9,736 bases of DNA from Desulfobacteraceae bacterium. GTDB taxonomy: Bacteria; Desulfobacterota; Desulfobacteria; Desulfobacterales; Desulfosalsimonadaceae. The position numbers and the translations under genes were made by a program. Below the pieces are notes generated by a model that saw nothing but the letters and a program-made list of their open reading frames with translations, did no database searches and was not told the origin of the DNA. The stretch is taken from NCBI GenBank assembly GCA_021162325.1, contig JAGGYV010000141.1:1-9736 (forward strand), read 5' to 3'. Below, piece after piece: positions 1 to 6,677 of this stretch (positions are counted from its first letter, which is position 1; each line of letters starts with the position of its first letter).

Positions 1-23
1 ATCAGATACGGGGCTTTTTTTTG
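1..23 (+). terminator. Possible 3' part of an intrinsic terminator, cut by the left edge
   Basis: A GGGGC run is followed directly by a tract of eight or more T. This looks like the descending arm and U-tract of a rho-independent terminator for a gene left of the window. The matching ascending arm (GCCCC) is not present, so the stem cannot be verified. Confidence 0.3.
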
Positions 24-112
24 TTTTAAGCTTGATGGTTTCATGTACTTTTGAGTTTATATAATTTCATTATACTTATATCAGCCTAGTTTACTATTTT
101 ACTAATTAATTT

Positions 113-142
113 TTGACATTTATTGTTTTTATGTGTTATATT
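113..142 (+). promoter_or_regulatory. Sigma-70-type promoter upstream of the secreted-protein gene
   Basis: A perfect -35 box TTGACA (113-118) is followed after 18 bases by TATATT (137-142), which matches five of six -10 positions. Transcription would begin near 149, leaving a leader of about 60 bases before the start at 213. The surrounding 1-212 region is AT-rich and has no other gene that I can support. The call rests on sequence match only. Confidence 0.5.
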
Positions 143-212
143 TCCATATTAACGTGTTCAAATTGAATCATATCTTCACAAACCGTTAATCTTTGATAAG
201 GCATGTTTTTTA

Positions 213-725
213 ATGAAAATTTTTTGTGTTCGAAATATTCATAACTTGTCTTTGAGTGGTTTTATACTTATTTTTTTGTGTCTGTTGATATTTCCCCGGA
301 TCAGCAGCGCATTTCGACCATTAAATAATGCGGAGTTAACTGACAGCTCCCCGTCTTTAGTGGTTAAAAATACAGTTTTAAAATTGAATTCCCATCTCCA
401 GCCAATTGATGAAGATCAATTGGAGGAACTGTTTTCTTCCCTTGTTGCGCCGGTAAAAGTCAAAATTTCAGCTCAGGAATATAATCAGAGAATAAATCTG
501 GAATTTGACCATTCGATCTGTTTTAAACGATGTCATAGTGTGTGGGAAATTTACTGGGTGCAGCCGTGTGTGGAAAATATGCTGCAGTTCAGGACTGGCT
601 ATCAATATATAGAAAGGGTAGAAAGGGATTATACAGAATCTATCATGGCTGGCCTCTATGGGGCTCCTGATAAAACCGATGAAGAAGATAAGCTGTTTTA
701 TTTTAGTTTTGAATTCATGCTTTAA
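213..725 (+). CDS. Small predicted secreted protein, unknown function
   Basis: This encodes 170 residues with a classical signal peptide: basic start (MKIF..R7), hydrophobic core at about residues 12-28 and a likely cleavage after ISSA at 33. The mature part would be about 137 residues with no further membrane segment, so an exported (periplasmic or outer-surface) location is inferred. It carries a CxxxC pair (C103, C107) and a third cysteine (C119) in a Trp/Tyr-rich patch, which suggests disulfide bonding or metal/haem contact; there is no CxxCH haem motif. Right after the cleavage site, PLNNAELTD (36-44) resembles the short 'L.d.eL' opening of some exported proteobacterial proteins, but I cannot assign a family. 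A modest AAGG lies 11 bases before the ATG. The next gene starts 38 bases downstream, so co-transcription from the promoter at 113-142 is likely. Confidence 0.7.
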   Translation: MKIFCVRNIHNLSLSGFILIFLCLLIFPRISSAFRPLNNAELTDSSPSLVVKNTVLKLNSHLQPIDEDQLEELFSSLVAPVKVKISAQEYNQRINLEFDHSICFKRCHSVWEIYWVQPCVENMLQFRTGYQYIERVERDYTESIMAGLYGAPDKTDEEDKLFYFSFEFML

Positions 726-763
726 ACAATCATCGGTATAAATTATTAAAAGGAGATTTAAAA

Positions 764-1732
764 ATGGCGACAAGTAAAGCAACAGAAAAAAAGCCCCTCT
801 GGTTGTTAATCGAGGAAAGTTTTCTTGAGCTCGATGCTCAGGCCCTCTCAGGGGAGAACCTGGAAGCATCGATTCAACGGATTTCTGGTGAACTTGACAA
901 TTCGGGTTACAATGTTTCGCGTCATGGGGGCAATATGCTTCAACTAAGATGGGCAATGAATGATATGCGTGAAGTCGGACGCCCGTTAATGAAGGATTTC
1001 AACGCTGCGATCGCGGCACTTACGCTGGAAGACGTGGCTGACCCTTATTTTGCAACAAATAATCTCATCCGCGACATCGGAAAGACGTGGCCGGGACTCA
1101 AAAGATCAGAGCGCAGAACGGAAGTGATTGGGATTGTCGAGAAGACAAAACTCGATTTACTCATTGCCAAGGCAAAAGGCCTGCCCGACGATGAAGGTAT
1201 CCGATTACTCATTGAGGAACAAGTGGCGCCTGAAGCGATCACCCGTTCGATGGACATTACCGGGGAGAAGTTGGCACAGGTCAACACCGACATGGAAAAG
1301 GAACGCGCAGAGAGGGCAAGAGTCGCAACACTGATTGAGGCGGTGGCGGGCACGTCAAATGAAGAAAAGGTGAAGCACCTTTTTGTGAATAATGTCTCTG
1401 AAGAATTAATAATCGAGATGGCGGAAGTTGACCAGAGCGCGATTGATAGTGCCAAGCAGGCCATGGAAGCGGAGTTAAAGGAAAAACAAAGGCTGGCAGA
1501 AGAAGCGGCCGCGCAGAAAAAGGCAGAGGCTGCCGGGCCTGCGCTGGGAGATATTCCCCCGGCGGAGATGCTCGAACACATTGAGGCCATTCGCGAAATC
1601 ATGGAATTCAGCGATCAGGAGAAGGAAATTAGAACGATGTGCGAGCAGAGTTCCATCCCGACAGCCCTTGTGGACATTGCTGTTTCGGAACCTGGCAGAC
1701 TGGATGAACTTGAAAAAGAGGCGGAGGGATAA
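764..1732 (+). CDS. Hypothetical helical protein with three internal motif repeats and a coiled coil
   Basis: This encodes 322 residues with no signal peptide or membrane segment, so it is probably cytosolic. AGGAGA (751-756) sits 7 bases before the ATG and supports the start. Composition is rich in Glu, Ala and Lys with hardly any aromatics after residue 110, indicating an all-alpha fold. Three segments align by eye, at about 138-181, 195-238 and 280-322. Each has an acidic turn, an 'EE.IR.L' type helix, then a 'V.EELI..A' type segment followed by a short acidic/Gly spacer and a Leu or Ile. Between copies two and three lies a charged Ala/Glu/Lys stretch (about 233-257), likely a coiled coil, followed by a Gly/Pro hinge (258-266). 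The gene looks more GC-rich than its left neighbour. Function is unknown; a scaffold or adaptor partner of the exported protein upstream is only a guess from proximity. Confidence 0.75.
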   Translation: MATSKATEKKPLWLLIEESFLELDAQALSGENLEASIQRISGELDNSGYNVSRHGGNMLQLRWAMNDMREVGRPLMKDFNAAIAALTLEDVADPYFATNNLIRDIGKTWPGLKRSERRTEVIGIVEKTKLDLLIAKAKGLPDDEGIRLLIEEQVAPEAITRSMDITGEKLAQVNTDMEKERAERARVATLIEAVAGTSNEEKVKHLFVNNVSEELIIEMAEVDQSAIDSAKQAMEAELKEKQRLAEEAAAQKKAEAAGPALGDIPPAEMLEHIEAIREIMEFSDQEKEIRTMCEQSSIPTALVDIAVSEPGRLDELEKEAEG

Positions 1733-1780
1733 TAGGTATATTTGCGCGTAAATCGGTGCCGCATCTTTAATCTTGAATTT

Positions 1781-1821
1781 TTCGTGGGTAGCACGGGCAA
1801 CCCCGTTGCCCGTGCTCCGAA
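1781..1821. repeat. REP-like hairpin repeat
   Basis: A 12-base perfect inverted repeat, AGCACGGGCAAC (1790-1801) against GTTGCCCGTGCT (1805-1816), closes a loop of only three C. An outer TTCG (1781-1784) pairs with CGAA (1818-1821) across small bulges. The GC-rich hairpin contrasts strongly with AT-rich surroundings and has no T-tract, so it looks like a dispersed REP-type element and not a terminator. Only one copy of this sequence type is in the window. Confidence 0.6.
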
Positions 1822-1899
1822 GGAACAAGAAGGGAATCAACAACCTGCAATATTTTCCCCGCCAAAATCCAACTTTTCACACCACCATCAATATTTATC

Positions 1900-1928
1900 T
1901 TGCTCAGTAGACAACAACAGTATAAATA
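1900..1928 (+). promoter_or_regulatory. Weak candidate promoter for the ABC-F gene
   Basis: TTGCTC (1900-1905) is followed by TATAAA (1921-1926, 15-base spacer) or TAAATA (1923-1928, 17-base spacer). If used, transcription would begin near 1935 and run at once into the terminator hairpin at 1944-1975, which would then act as a leader attenuator. The match is only moderate. Confidence 0.25.
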
Positions 1929-1943
1929 AATATGTTTGCTTCT

Positions 1944-1975
1944 GCCGCAGAGAAGACTGCCTCTGTGGCTTTTTT
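1944..1975 (+). terminator. Rho-independent terminator
   Basis: GCCGCAGAG (1944-1952) pairs with CTCTGTGGC (1961-1969), nine pairs with one G-U, around an eight-base loop. Six T follow immediately (1970-1975), then ATTAT. It is well placed to end the transcript of the two upstream genes. It also stands 28 bases ahead of the ABC-F start, so it may attenuate read-through into that gene. Confidence 0.8.
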
Positions 1976-2003
1976 ATTATGATATAAGGAATTATTAAAA
2001 GTT

Positions 2004-3611
2004 ATGATAAGCGCTGGTAACGTCACCCTTTCCTATGGGAAGCGGGTTCTTTTTAAAGACGTGAATATAAAATTTGCTCCGGGAAACTGTTATGGATTGA
2101 TCGGGGCGAATGGGTCCGGAAAATCCACATTTTTGAAGATTCTTTCCGGCGAGATAGATTCTGACAAAGGGGATGTGTCCGTAGGGCCCCGCGAGCGGCT
2201 TGCTGTTCTTAAGCAGGATCATTACGAATATGATGAAGAGACGGTTCTTAATACCGTTATTTTAGGTCATGAATATTTATTTAAATTGATGACGGAAAGA
2301 GATGCGCTGTATTCAAAAGCGGATTTCACTGAAGAAGACGGCATCCGGTCCGGCGAAATAGAGTCGGAATTTGCCGTGATGGGCGGGTATGATGCGGAAT
2401 CGGATGCAGCAGTTCTGTTGAGCGGGCTGGGAATTTTCGAGGCGCATCACCAGAAAAAGATGAAAGAACTCGAAGGCACAGACAAGGTTCGGGTGCTGCT
2501 TGCCCAGGCATTGTTTGGAAATCCGGATGTGCTGCTTCTGGATGAACCCACCAACCATCTGGATATCAAATCCATTGCATGGCTTGAAGAATTTCTGGCC
2601 AGGTTTAAAAATACGGTAATCGTTGTTTCCCATGACCGCCACTTTCTTAATCAGGTATGTACCCACATTGCGGATATTGATTACAGCCAGATTCAGGTAT
2701 TTGTAGGCAATTATGACTTCTGGTATCAGGCCAGCCGGCTGATTGTTAAACAAAAACAGAATGAAAACCGGAAAATGACGGAAAAAGCAGATGAACTGAA
2801 AAAATTTATACTCAGATTCAGCGCCAATGCGTCCAAATCAAAACAGGCCACATCTAGAAAAAAGCTGCTTGAAAAGCTGAACATAGATGAACTGCCCGTA
2901 TCTTCCAGAAAGTATCCGTTTATTAGTTTCAAGCCGGAAAGGCCGTGCGGAAATGTGATCCTTGAAATCGAAAAAATCTCCAAAACCATTGACGGCGTCA
3001 AGGTTCTGGACGGCTTCAGCCTTGTTGTAAATAAAAATGATAAAATCGCATTTGTCGGCACAAACACCCTTGCCAAAACTACTCTTTTCCAGATTTTATC
3101 CGGAGAAATCAAGCCGGACAGCGGTAGTTTCCGGTGGGGCCAGACCATCAGTCACGCGTATTTTCCAAAAGAAAACAGCCGTTTCTTTGACCATGACATC
3201 AATATCGTTCAGTGGCTGGGCCAGTACCATAATGAGGGCGAGACTTTTTCCAGGGGCTTTCTGGGACGAATGCTTTTTTCCGGAGAAGAAGCAGTCAAAA
3301 AAACAAAAGTCCTTTCCGGCGGGGAAAAGGTTCGCTGCATGCTTTGTAAAATGATGCTGACCAGTGCCAACGCGCTTGTTTTAGATGAACCCACCAATCA
3401 CCTGGATCTTGAGTCAATTACAGCATTGAATGAAGGCCTGATTGCATTTCCCGAAATCCTTCTTTTTTCCTCCCATGATCATGAGTTTATCACAACAATT
3501 GCCAACCGGATCGTGGAATTTACGCCAAGCGGTTTCATTGACCAAAGGCTCAGTTTTGATGAATACCTTGAGAAACAAAGAAGCAGTCCTCGAATTTGCG
3601 TAGCTGCCTAA
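2004..3611 (+). CDS. ybiT: ABC-F family ATPase, YbiT-type (ribosome-associated)
   Basis: This encodes 535 residues, close to the 530 of E. coli YbiT, with two fused ATP-binding cassettes and no membrane segment. ABC-F proteins bind the ribosomal E site and modulate translation or protect ribosomes; the exact role of the YbiT group is unsettled. Cassette 1 has Walker A GANGSGKST (34-42), a degenerate signature ELEGTDK (155-161) and Walker B with LLDEPTNHLD (D180, E181). The inter-cassette linker, which contacts P-site tRNA in the family, contains the conserved RFSANASKSKQATSR stretch from R271. Cassette 2 has an aberrant Walker A, GTNTLAKTT (352-360), lacking two usual glycines, but an intact signature LSGGE (437-441) and Walker B D461/E462. 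A degenerate first signature also occurs in E. coli YbiT. From memory the AKTT P-loop occurs in a YbiT-like subgroup, so it is probably not decay. AAGGA lies 13 bases before the ATG, a slightly long spacing. The gene is convergent with the minus-strand lemA group. Confidence 0.9.
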   Translation: MISAGNVTLSYGKRVLFKDVNIKFAPGNCYGLIGANGSGKSTFLKILSGEIDSDKGDVSVGPRERLAVLKQDHYEYDEETVLNTVILGHEYLFKLMTERDALYSKADFTEEDGIRSGEIESEFAVMGGYDAESDAAVLLSGLGIFEAHHQKKMKELEGTDKVRVLLAQALFGNPDVLLLDEPTNHLDIKSIAWLEEFLARFKNTVIVVSHDRHFLNQVCTHIADIDYSQIQVFVGNYDFWYQASRLIVKQKQNENRKMTEKADELKKFILRFSANASKSKQATSRKKLLEKLNIDELPVSSRKYPFISFKPERPCGNVILEIEKISKTIDGVKVLDGFSLVVNKNDKIAFVGTNTLAKTTLFQILSGEIKPDSGSFRWGQTISHAYFPKENSRFFDHDINIVQWLGQYHNEGETFSRGFLGRMLFSGEEAVKKTKVLSGGEKVRCMLCKMMLTSANALVLDEPTNHLDLESITALNEGLIAFPEILLFSSHDHEFITTIANRIVEFTPSGFIDQRLSFDEYLEKQRSSPRICVAA

Positions 3612-3619
3612 TGATCTGG

Positions 3620-3883
3620 TCAGATATTCATGACATCCTCAAAAGTCATATCTGTAATTGCCTGCAGGAAAAGTTCTTTTGCTTTTGGCGGTGTTTCTTC
3701 AGCCGCCTGGTTGAGTTTTAATTCAAGATCATCAACCAAAAAAGACATACCGATTTTATCCATTGTCGTCTTTACAATTTCAAATTCCCTGGGCAAGGGG
3801 ATATGAATTGCATGATCTTTATTAAAACCATCGGCCTGACCCAATTGACTGACAACATTTGCTCCTTTTAATGGTCCAATCAA
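3620..3883 (-). pseudogene. Truncated remnant of a DUF4197 protein
   Basis: The 87-codon open frame matches, from memory, the middle of DUF4197 proteins: the LKGA..VVSQLG..DGF segment, then IHIPLP, then LN.AAEE.PPKAKELF and AI.DMTFEDVMNI. Full family members run to about 220-230 residues, with an N-terminal signal peptide and a long C-terminal half after this last motif. Both ends are missing here: the frame stops directly after MNI, next to the convergent ABC-F gene, and its other end abuts the lemA stop codon. The only in-frame start is a TTG at 3881-3883 without a convincing ribosome binding site. An ATG preceded by AAAAGGAG just inside is in a different frame. I infer a relic left by a deletion or rearrangement. 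Read-through of the lemA TGA, which is in the same frame only two codons upstream, would append it to LemA, but nothing indicates that this happens. Confidence 0.7.
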
Positions 3884-3889
3884 ATTATA

Positions 3890-4459
3890 TCATACCCGTG
3901 CGGAGAATTTCATCTCAACATCTTCGCGATGTTCGGGATCGATCTGCCATAATTCTTTTTCATCTAAGCGCATCATCCCGGCAAGAATAACATCTGGAAA
4001 CTGTTCAATGCGGATATTAAACAGGTTGACGCTTTCATTATAAAGTTCGCGGCGGTCGGCAATTTGATCCTCAAGCTGGGAAACCCGTGCCTGGAGTTGA
4101 CGAAATGCACGATCCGCCTTAAGGTCCGGATAATTTTCAACTACTGCAAACAAAGACCGCAGGGCCGAGGTGATGGCATTATTGGCATTGACCACTTCTT
4201 TTTCTGAACCGGCTGAATCTATCATGGAACGGGCTTTGGTGACATTTTCAAGGACCGTTTGTTCGTGCTGCATATATCCTTCACATACACTGACAAGCTT
4301 CGGCAGTTCATCATAGCGTTGTTTTAAAAGTACATCAATATTGCTCCATGCTTTTGCTATGTTATGTTTTAAACTGATTAATCCATTGTAAATGATGATG
4401 CTGAATGTGATCAGCGCAACAATAATGCCAAGAAGCGTGAGCAGAATAATGAGTGTCAT
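3890..4459 (-). CDS. lemA: LemA family membrane-anchored protein
   Basis: This encodes 189 residues, the usual length for LemA. An N-terminal membrane anchor (about residues 3-24) is followed by the long helical-bundle domain: YNGLISLKHNI..AWSNIDVLLKQRYDELPKLV, then the helix pair around ENYPDLKADRAFRQLQ, and RRELYNESVNLFNIRIEQFP, all typical of the family. The C-terminus is complete in spite of the gene relic immediately behind it. AAAGGAAA lies about six bases before the ATG and supports the start. LemA proteins are widespread, membrane-bound by their N-terminal helix, and of unknown biochemical role. The gene follows the GIDE-domain protein by 90 bases on the same strand, a known recurrent pairing that suggests a shared complex. 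The AT-rich gap could hold its own promoter. Confidence 0.92.
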   Translation of the reverse strand: MTLIILLTLLGIIVALITFSIIIYNGLISLKHNIAKAWSNIDVLLKQRYDELPKLVSVCEGYMQHEQTVLENVTKARSMIDSAGSEKEVVNANNAITSALRSLFAVVENYPDLKADRAFRQLQARVSQLEDQIADRRELYNESVNLFNIRIEQFPDVILAGMMRLDEKELWQIDPEHREDVEMKFSARV

Positions 4460-4526
4460 GTGTTTTTCCTTTCTGTACTTTTATTGAATTTTTTTTGGAA
4501 AAGAAATCCGTTTAATTACTTAACGT

Positions 4527-4558
4527 ATTATATTAGATTTATATTATATCTACTTCAA
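4527..4558 (-). promoter_or_regulatory. Candidate internal promoter for lemA
   Basis: On the minus strand TTGAAG (4553-4558) precedes TAATAT after 17 bases, with exact TATAAT hexamers at 4543-4548 and 4527-4532. Such boxes arise easily in AT-rich DNA, so this is weak; it would allow lemA to be transcribed apart from the upstream membrane-protein gene. Confidence 0.25.
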
Positions 4559-6472
4559 AAAATTAACTAAAAAATTTATACTCCAACCTATAGTAATCAA
4601 TCCCCCAACAAGAAATATCCAGGTTCGAAACATCAGTTTTCGGACCAGATTTTTTTCCGAATCCGCAATGATAAACGGCAGCAGTCCGAAGCGGGGTTTT
4701 TCAATAACAACGGATTCTGATTCGCCGGGTCCGTTTGCCAGTGATTCGGCATAAACCATCCGTTCCACATCACTCCGGGCGGCATCCCATTCATTCACAT
4801 CTATCTGACCGTCTCCGTTGATGTCATATTCCGCCATTGTCTCCGGACTATGTTTAAGTGCCCGTAACTTATCAGTGATAATATCCCGGAATTTTCTGCC
4901 GTGTTTTTCAATATGCGCGGAACCCAACACATATAAACGGGCACCTTGCGGTATCATTTCTTCCACCATTTTTGTATTGGGGTCATGAAGCTGCAGGGCG
5001 AGGGTGGGAATATAACTGCCCTGAAAAGACTGGGTGACCATTGGAATATTAAAAATTGCCCCTTTGGGCTTGATCAGCACCCGACCGGTACCGTCATCAA
5101 TATAAAACGGAATTTTGCCCGAAGAAACAGATCGGGTCAGTGACCATCGTGATCCGTCACTGGTCTTTTGGTATTTGTAGTACCTGCACCGATAATACAC
5201 ACAATGTGTTTTTGTGCCCGAACTCCGCAAATCATAGTATAATCCGGCTTTACCGGCAAGTTCCACCATCCCCATGGAAAAAGAACGGACTTTTGATGTG
5301 GGCGTATTTTCCACCATCCGCCGGTAATAAAGAAGCAGCAGCGAATAACCAAACATCAGGAAACCGGCCAGTACAATCGCAGAACCGGCGGTTGCTTTCC
5401 AGAAAACATGGTGTGCGGAGATGCTTTTAATTCCGGACATGAATAAAGAAAAAGGTGATACCAGAACAATTAAGCCGACCATCAGCTCAGGAAGAGATGT
5501 TTGGAAAAAAGATGTGATTTTTGAATAATTCATATCCGGCGGGGGTTGAAGGCCTTTTGATGAACTCATGCCGCCCACATCGATGTCGGATTGAGACTGA
5601 CCTGATAATGAATCAGAAAGGTCATCGACTGACGCAGAAGCAGGTTCCGGTTCAAAGGGGAGAAGCTTGTTTTCAACTGCCGTCATAATGTAGCGGGCAT
5701 ATCGCCCCAAAGCCGTTTCAACATATGATTTACCCATTGACCATTGTGGATTGGCTCCCGGCAGAAGTGAAATTCCGAAATTTTCTTCTATAATGCTGGT
5801 TTTCGAAAGAGCCATGGCCTCGTTAATCATTACCCGGAAGTTTGATCCTTTACTGTGGGTTAATTTATCATTGAGTCCCATATAGGAAAATATATCGGAA
5901 TCCACATAAACACCGTCACCAGGGTTTTGGTTTGTTTCATAAAAAACAGCCGCAGGTTTTGACATGGAAATTTTTTTAAGAATTTCATCAAAGTCCTTGT
6001 TTATTGGATTCCCGGTATATGCAATGGCGGTCATTAGTTGTTTGACTGCCTTTCCGGAAATATCAGTTATGATGATTAGTAACTCAGTGGCTTTGTTAAT
6101 TTCAAAAAGTGGATTTTTTTGGGAATCAAGAAATGTAATGGCAGAATCAGTTAAATTAATGTGTCTTGCCTGTGAGGGGAGTGTTCCTTTTTTGATAAAA
6201 TTTTTTTCAACCACTGCTGTATTAAAACCAACGGATTGCATGTCTGCTGCACATATTTCCAGGTCAGCCATGCTGCGATTGATGTTTAACGCACCGATTC
6301 CAAGTCCCGTCAGTCTCATTCTCAGTTCACTGATGTTAATGCCGGTGATTGATTCGGCTTCTTTTAACGATTCTAAAAGGTGCCCCGAAAGGGATGGGTG
6401 CCTGTTATACAGGAGGAATCCTTTGTGCTGGTCATGGCTATTTTTAGTCGTTTGGTTGGTTGTTTTATTCAT
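4550..6472 (-). CDS. GIDE-domain membrane protein with EF-hand, LemA partner
   Basis: This encodes 640 residues. The N-terminal 270 or so form a soluble domain I do not recognise, with alternating strand/helix pattern (for example LLIIITDISGK at 131-141). An acidic/Ser-rich linker (about 274-305) leads to two membrane segments (about 328-350 and 362-384). Then comes a GIDE domain, as in the eukaryotic MUL1 ligase: CVYYRCRYY (424-432), a WSLTRS segment, and FYIDDGTGRVLIKPKGA (456-472). The domain continues past 510 (LYVLGSAH) and ends in a third membrane segment (about 617-637). A canonical EF-hand loop, DINGDGQIDVNE (550-561, ligands D550, N552, D554, Q556, D558, E561), is set between the last GIDE strands and that segment. 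No RING domain is present, so ubiquitin ligase activity should not be inferred despite database names. The ATG lacks a clear Shine-Dalgarno. It heads the lemA group and probably acts with LemA at the membrane, possibly Ca2+-responsive. Confidence 0.85.
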   Translation of the reverse strand: MNKTTNQTTKNSHDQHKGFLLYNRHPSLSGHLLESLKEAESITGINISELRMRLTGLGIGALNINRSMADLEICAADMQSVGFNTAVVEKNFIKKGTLPSQARHINLTDSAITFLDSQKNPLFEINKATELLIIITDISGKAVKQLMTAIAYTGNPINKDFDEILKKISMSKPAAVFYETNQNPGDGVYVDSDIFSYMGLNDKLTHSKGSNFRVMINEAMALSKTSIIEENFGISLLPGANPQWSMGKSYVETALGRYARYIMTAVENKLLPFEPEPASASVDDLSDSLSGQSQSDIDVGGMSSSKGLQPPPDMNYSKITSFFQTSLPELMVGLIVLVSPFSLFMSGIKSISAHHVFWKATAGSAIVLAGFLMFGYSLLLLYYRRMVENTPTSKVRSFSMGMVELAGKAGLYYDLRSSGTKTHCVYYRCRYYKYQKTSDGSRWSLTRSVSSGKIPFYIDDGTGRVLIKPKGAIFNIPMVTQSFQGSYIPTLALQLHDPNTKMVEEMIPQGARLYVLGSAHIEKHGRKFRDIITDKLRALKHSPETMAEYDINGDGQIDVNEWDAARSDVERMVYAESLANGPGESESVVIEKPRFGLLPFIIADSEKNLVRKLMFRTWIFLVGGLITIGWSINFLVNFLK

Positions 6473-6603
6473 AGAGGTTAAAGTGTGTTTGTCTGTTGTT
6501 TTGTATTAATGCGAATAATCCAGTCTAAACTTTTAAATCAATACCATAAATTAGTTTGTCTGAAAATCGAATAATTATTGATTTTGTGATCCCCATGAGA
6601 AAG

Positions 6604-6641
6604 TTTACGTTGACGTTAACGACAATTTTCTTTACTTTAAT
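6604..6641 (+). promoter_or_regulatory. LiuR-like operator with overlapping promoter
   Basis: Three tandem hexamers of the form TTnACG (6604-6609, 6610-6615, 6616-6621) run without a gap. The second and third with the following bases make TTGACGTTAACGACAA (6610-6625), a palindrome with one mismatch pair. From memory this resembles sites of the MerR-family regulator LiuR, which controls branched-chain amino acid degradation in proteobacteria, and the genes downstream fit that pathway. TTGACG (6610-6615) can serve as -35 with TTTAAT (6636-6641) as -10, with a 20-base spacer of the long kind that MerR-type activators work on. The regulator gene is not in the window. Confidence 0.5.
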
Positions 6642-6676
6642 ATTTTTTCAAGTAAAATATCGATAAAAAATATTAA
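6637..6676. repeat. Twelve-base AT-only inverted repeat
   Basis: TTAATATTTTTT (6637-6648) and AAAAAATATTAA (6665-6676) are perfect reverse complements around 16 bases. The left arm starts within the putative -10 box. It could be an operator, a bent-DNA element or a weak bidirectional terminator; AT richness makes chance a real possibility. Confidence 0.4.
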
Positions 6677-6677
6677 G

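Noticed and set aside
468..956. 162-codon minus-strand open frame
   Set aside because: It lies opposite two well-supported plus-strand genes and looks like a shadow; the composition is not convincing.
1045..1602. 185-codon minus-strand open frame rich in Ser/Ala
   Set aside because: It is antisense to the repeat protein; the Ser/Ala/Phe bias is what the complement of a Glu/Ala/Lys-rich gene gives.
1742..1987. 81-codon open frame between the helical protein and the ABC-F gene
   Set aside because: It runs through the REP hairpin and the terminator, has no ribosome binding site, and its product has no protein-like pattern.
3614..3625. Small palindrome ATCTG-GT-CAGAT between the convergent genes, considered as a bidirectional terminator
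   Set aside because: Only five pairs with a two-base loop and no T-tract on either side.
4550..6472. Annotation of the GIDE protein as an E3 ubiquitin ligase
   Set aside because: No RING cysteine/histidine pattern is present in the 640 residues, and bacteria lack the ubiquitin pathway; only the GIDE domain is shared.
5964..6509. 181-codon plus-strand open frame
   Set aside because: It is antisense to the GIDE gene N-terminal part, with no start signals; a shadow frame.
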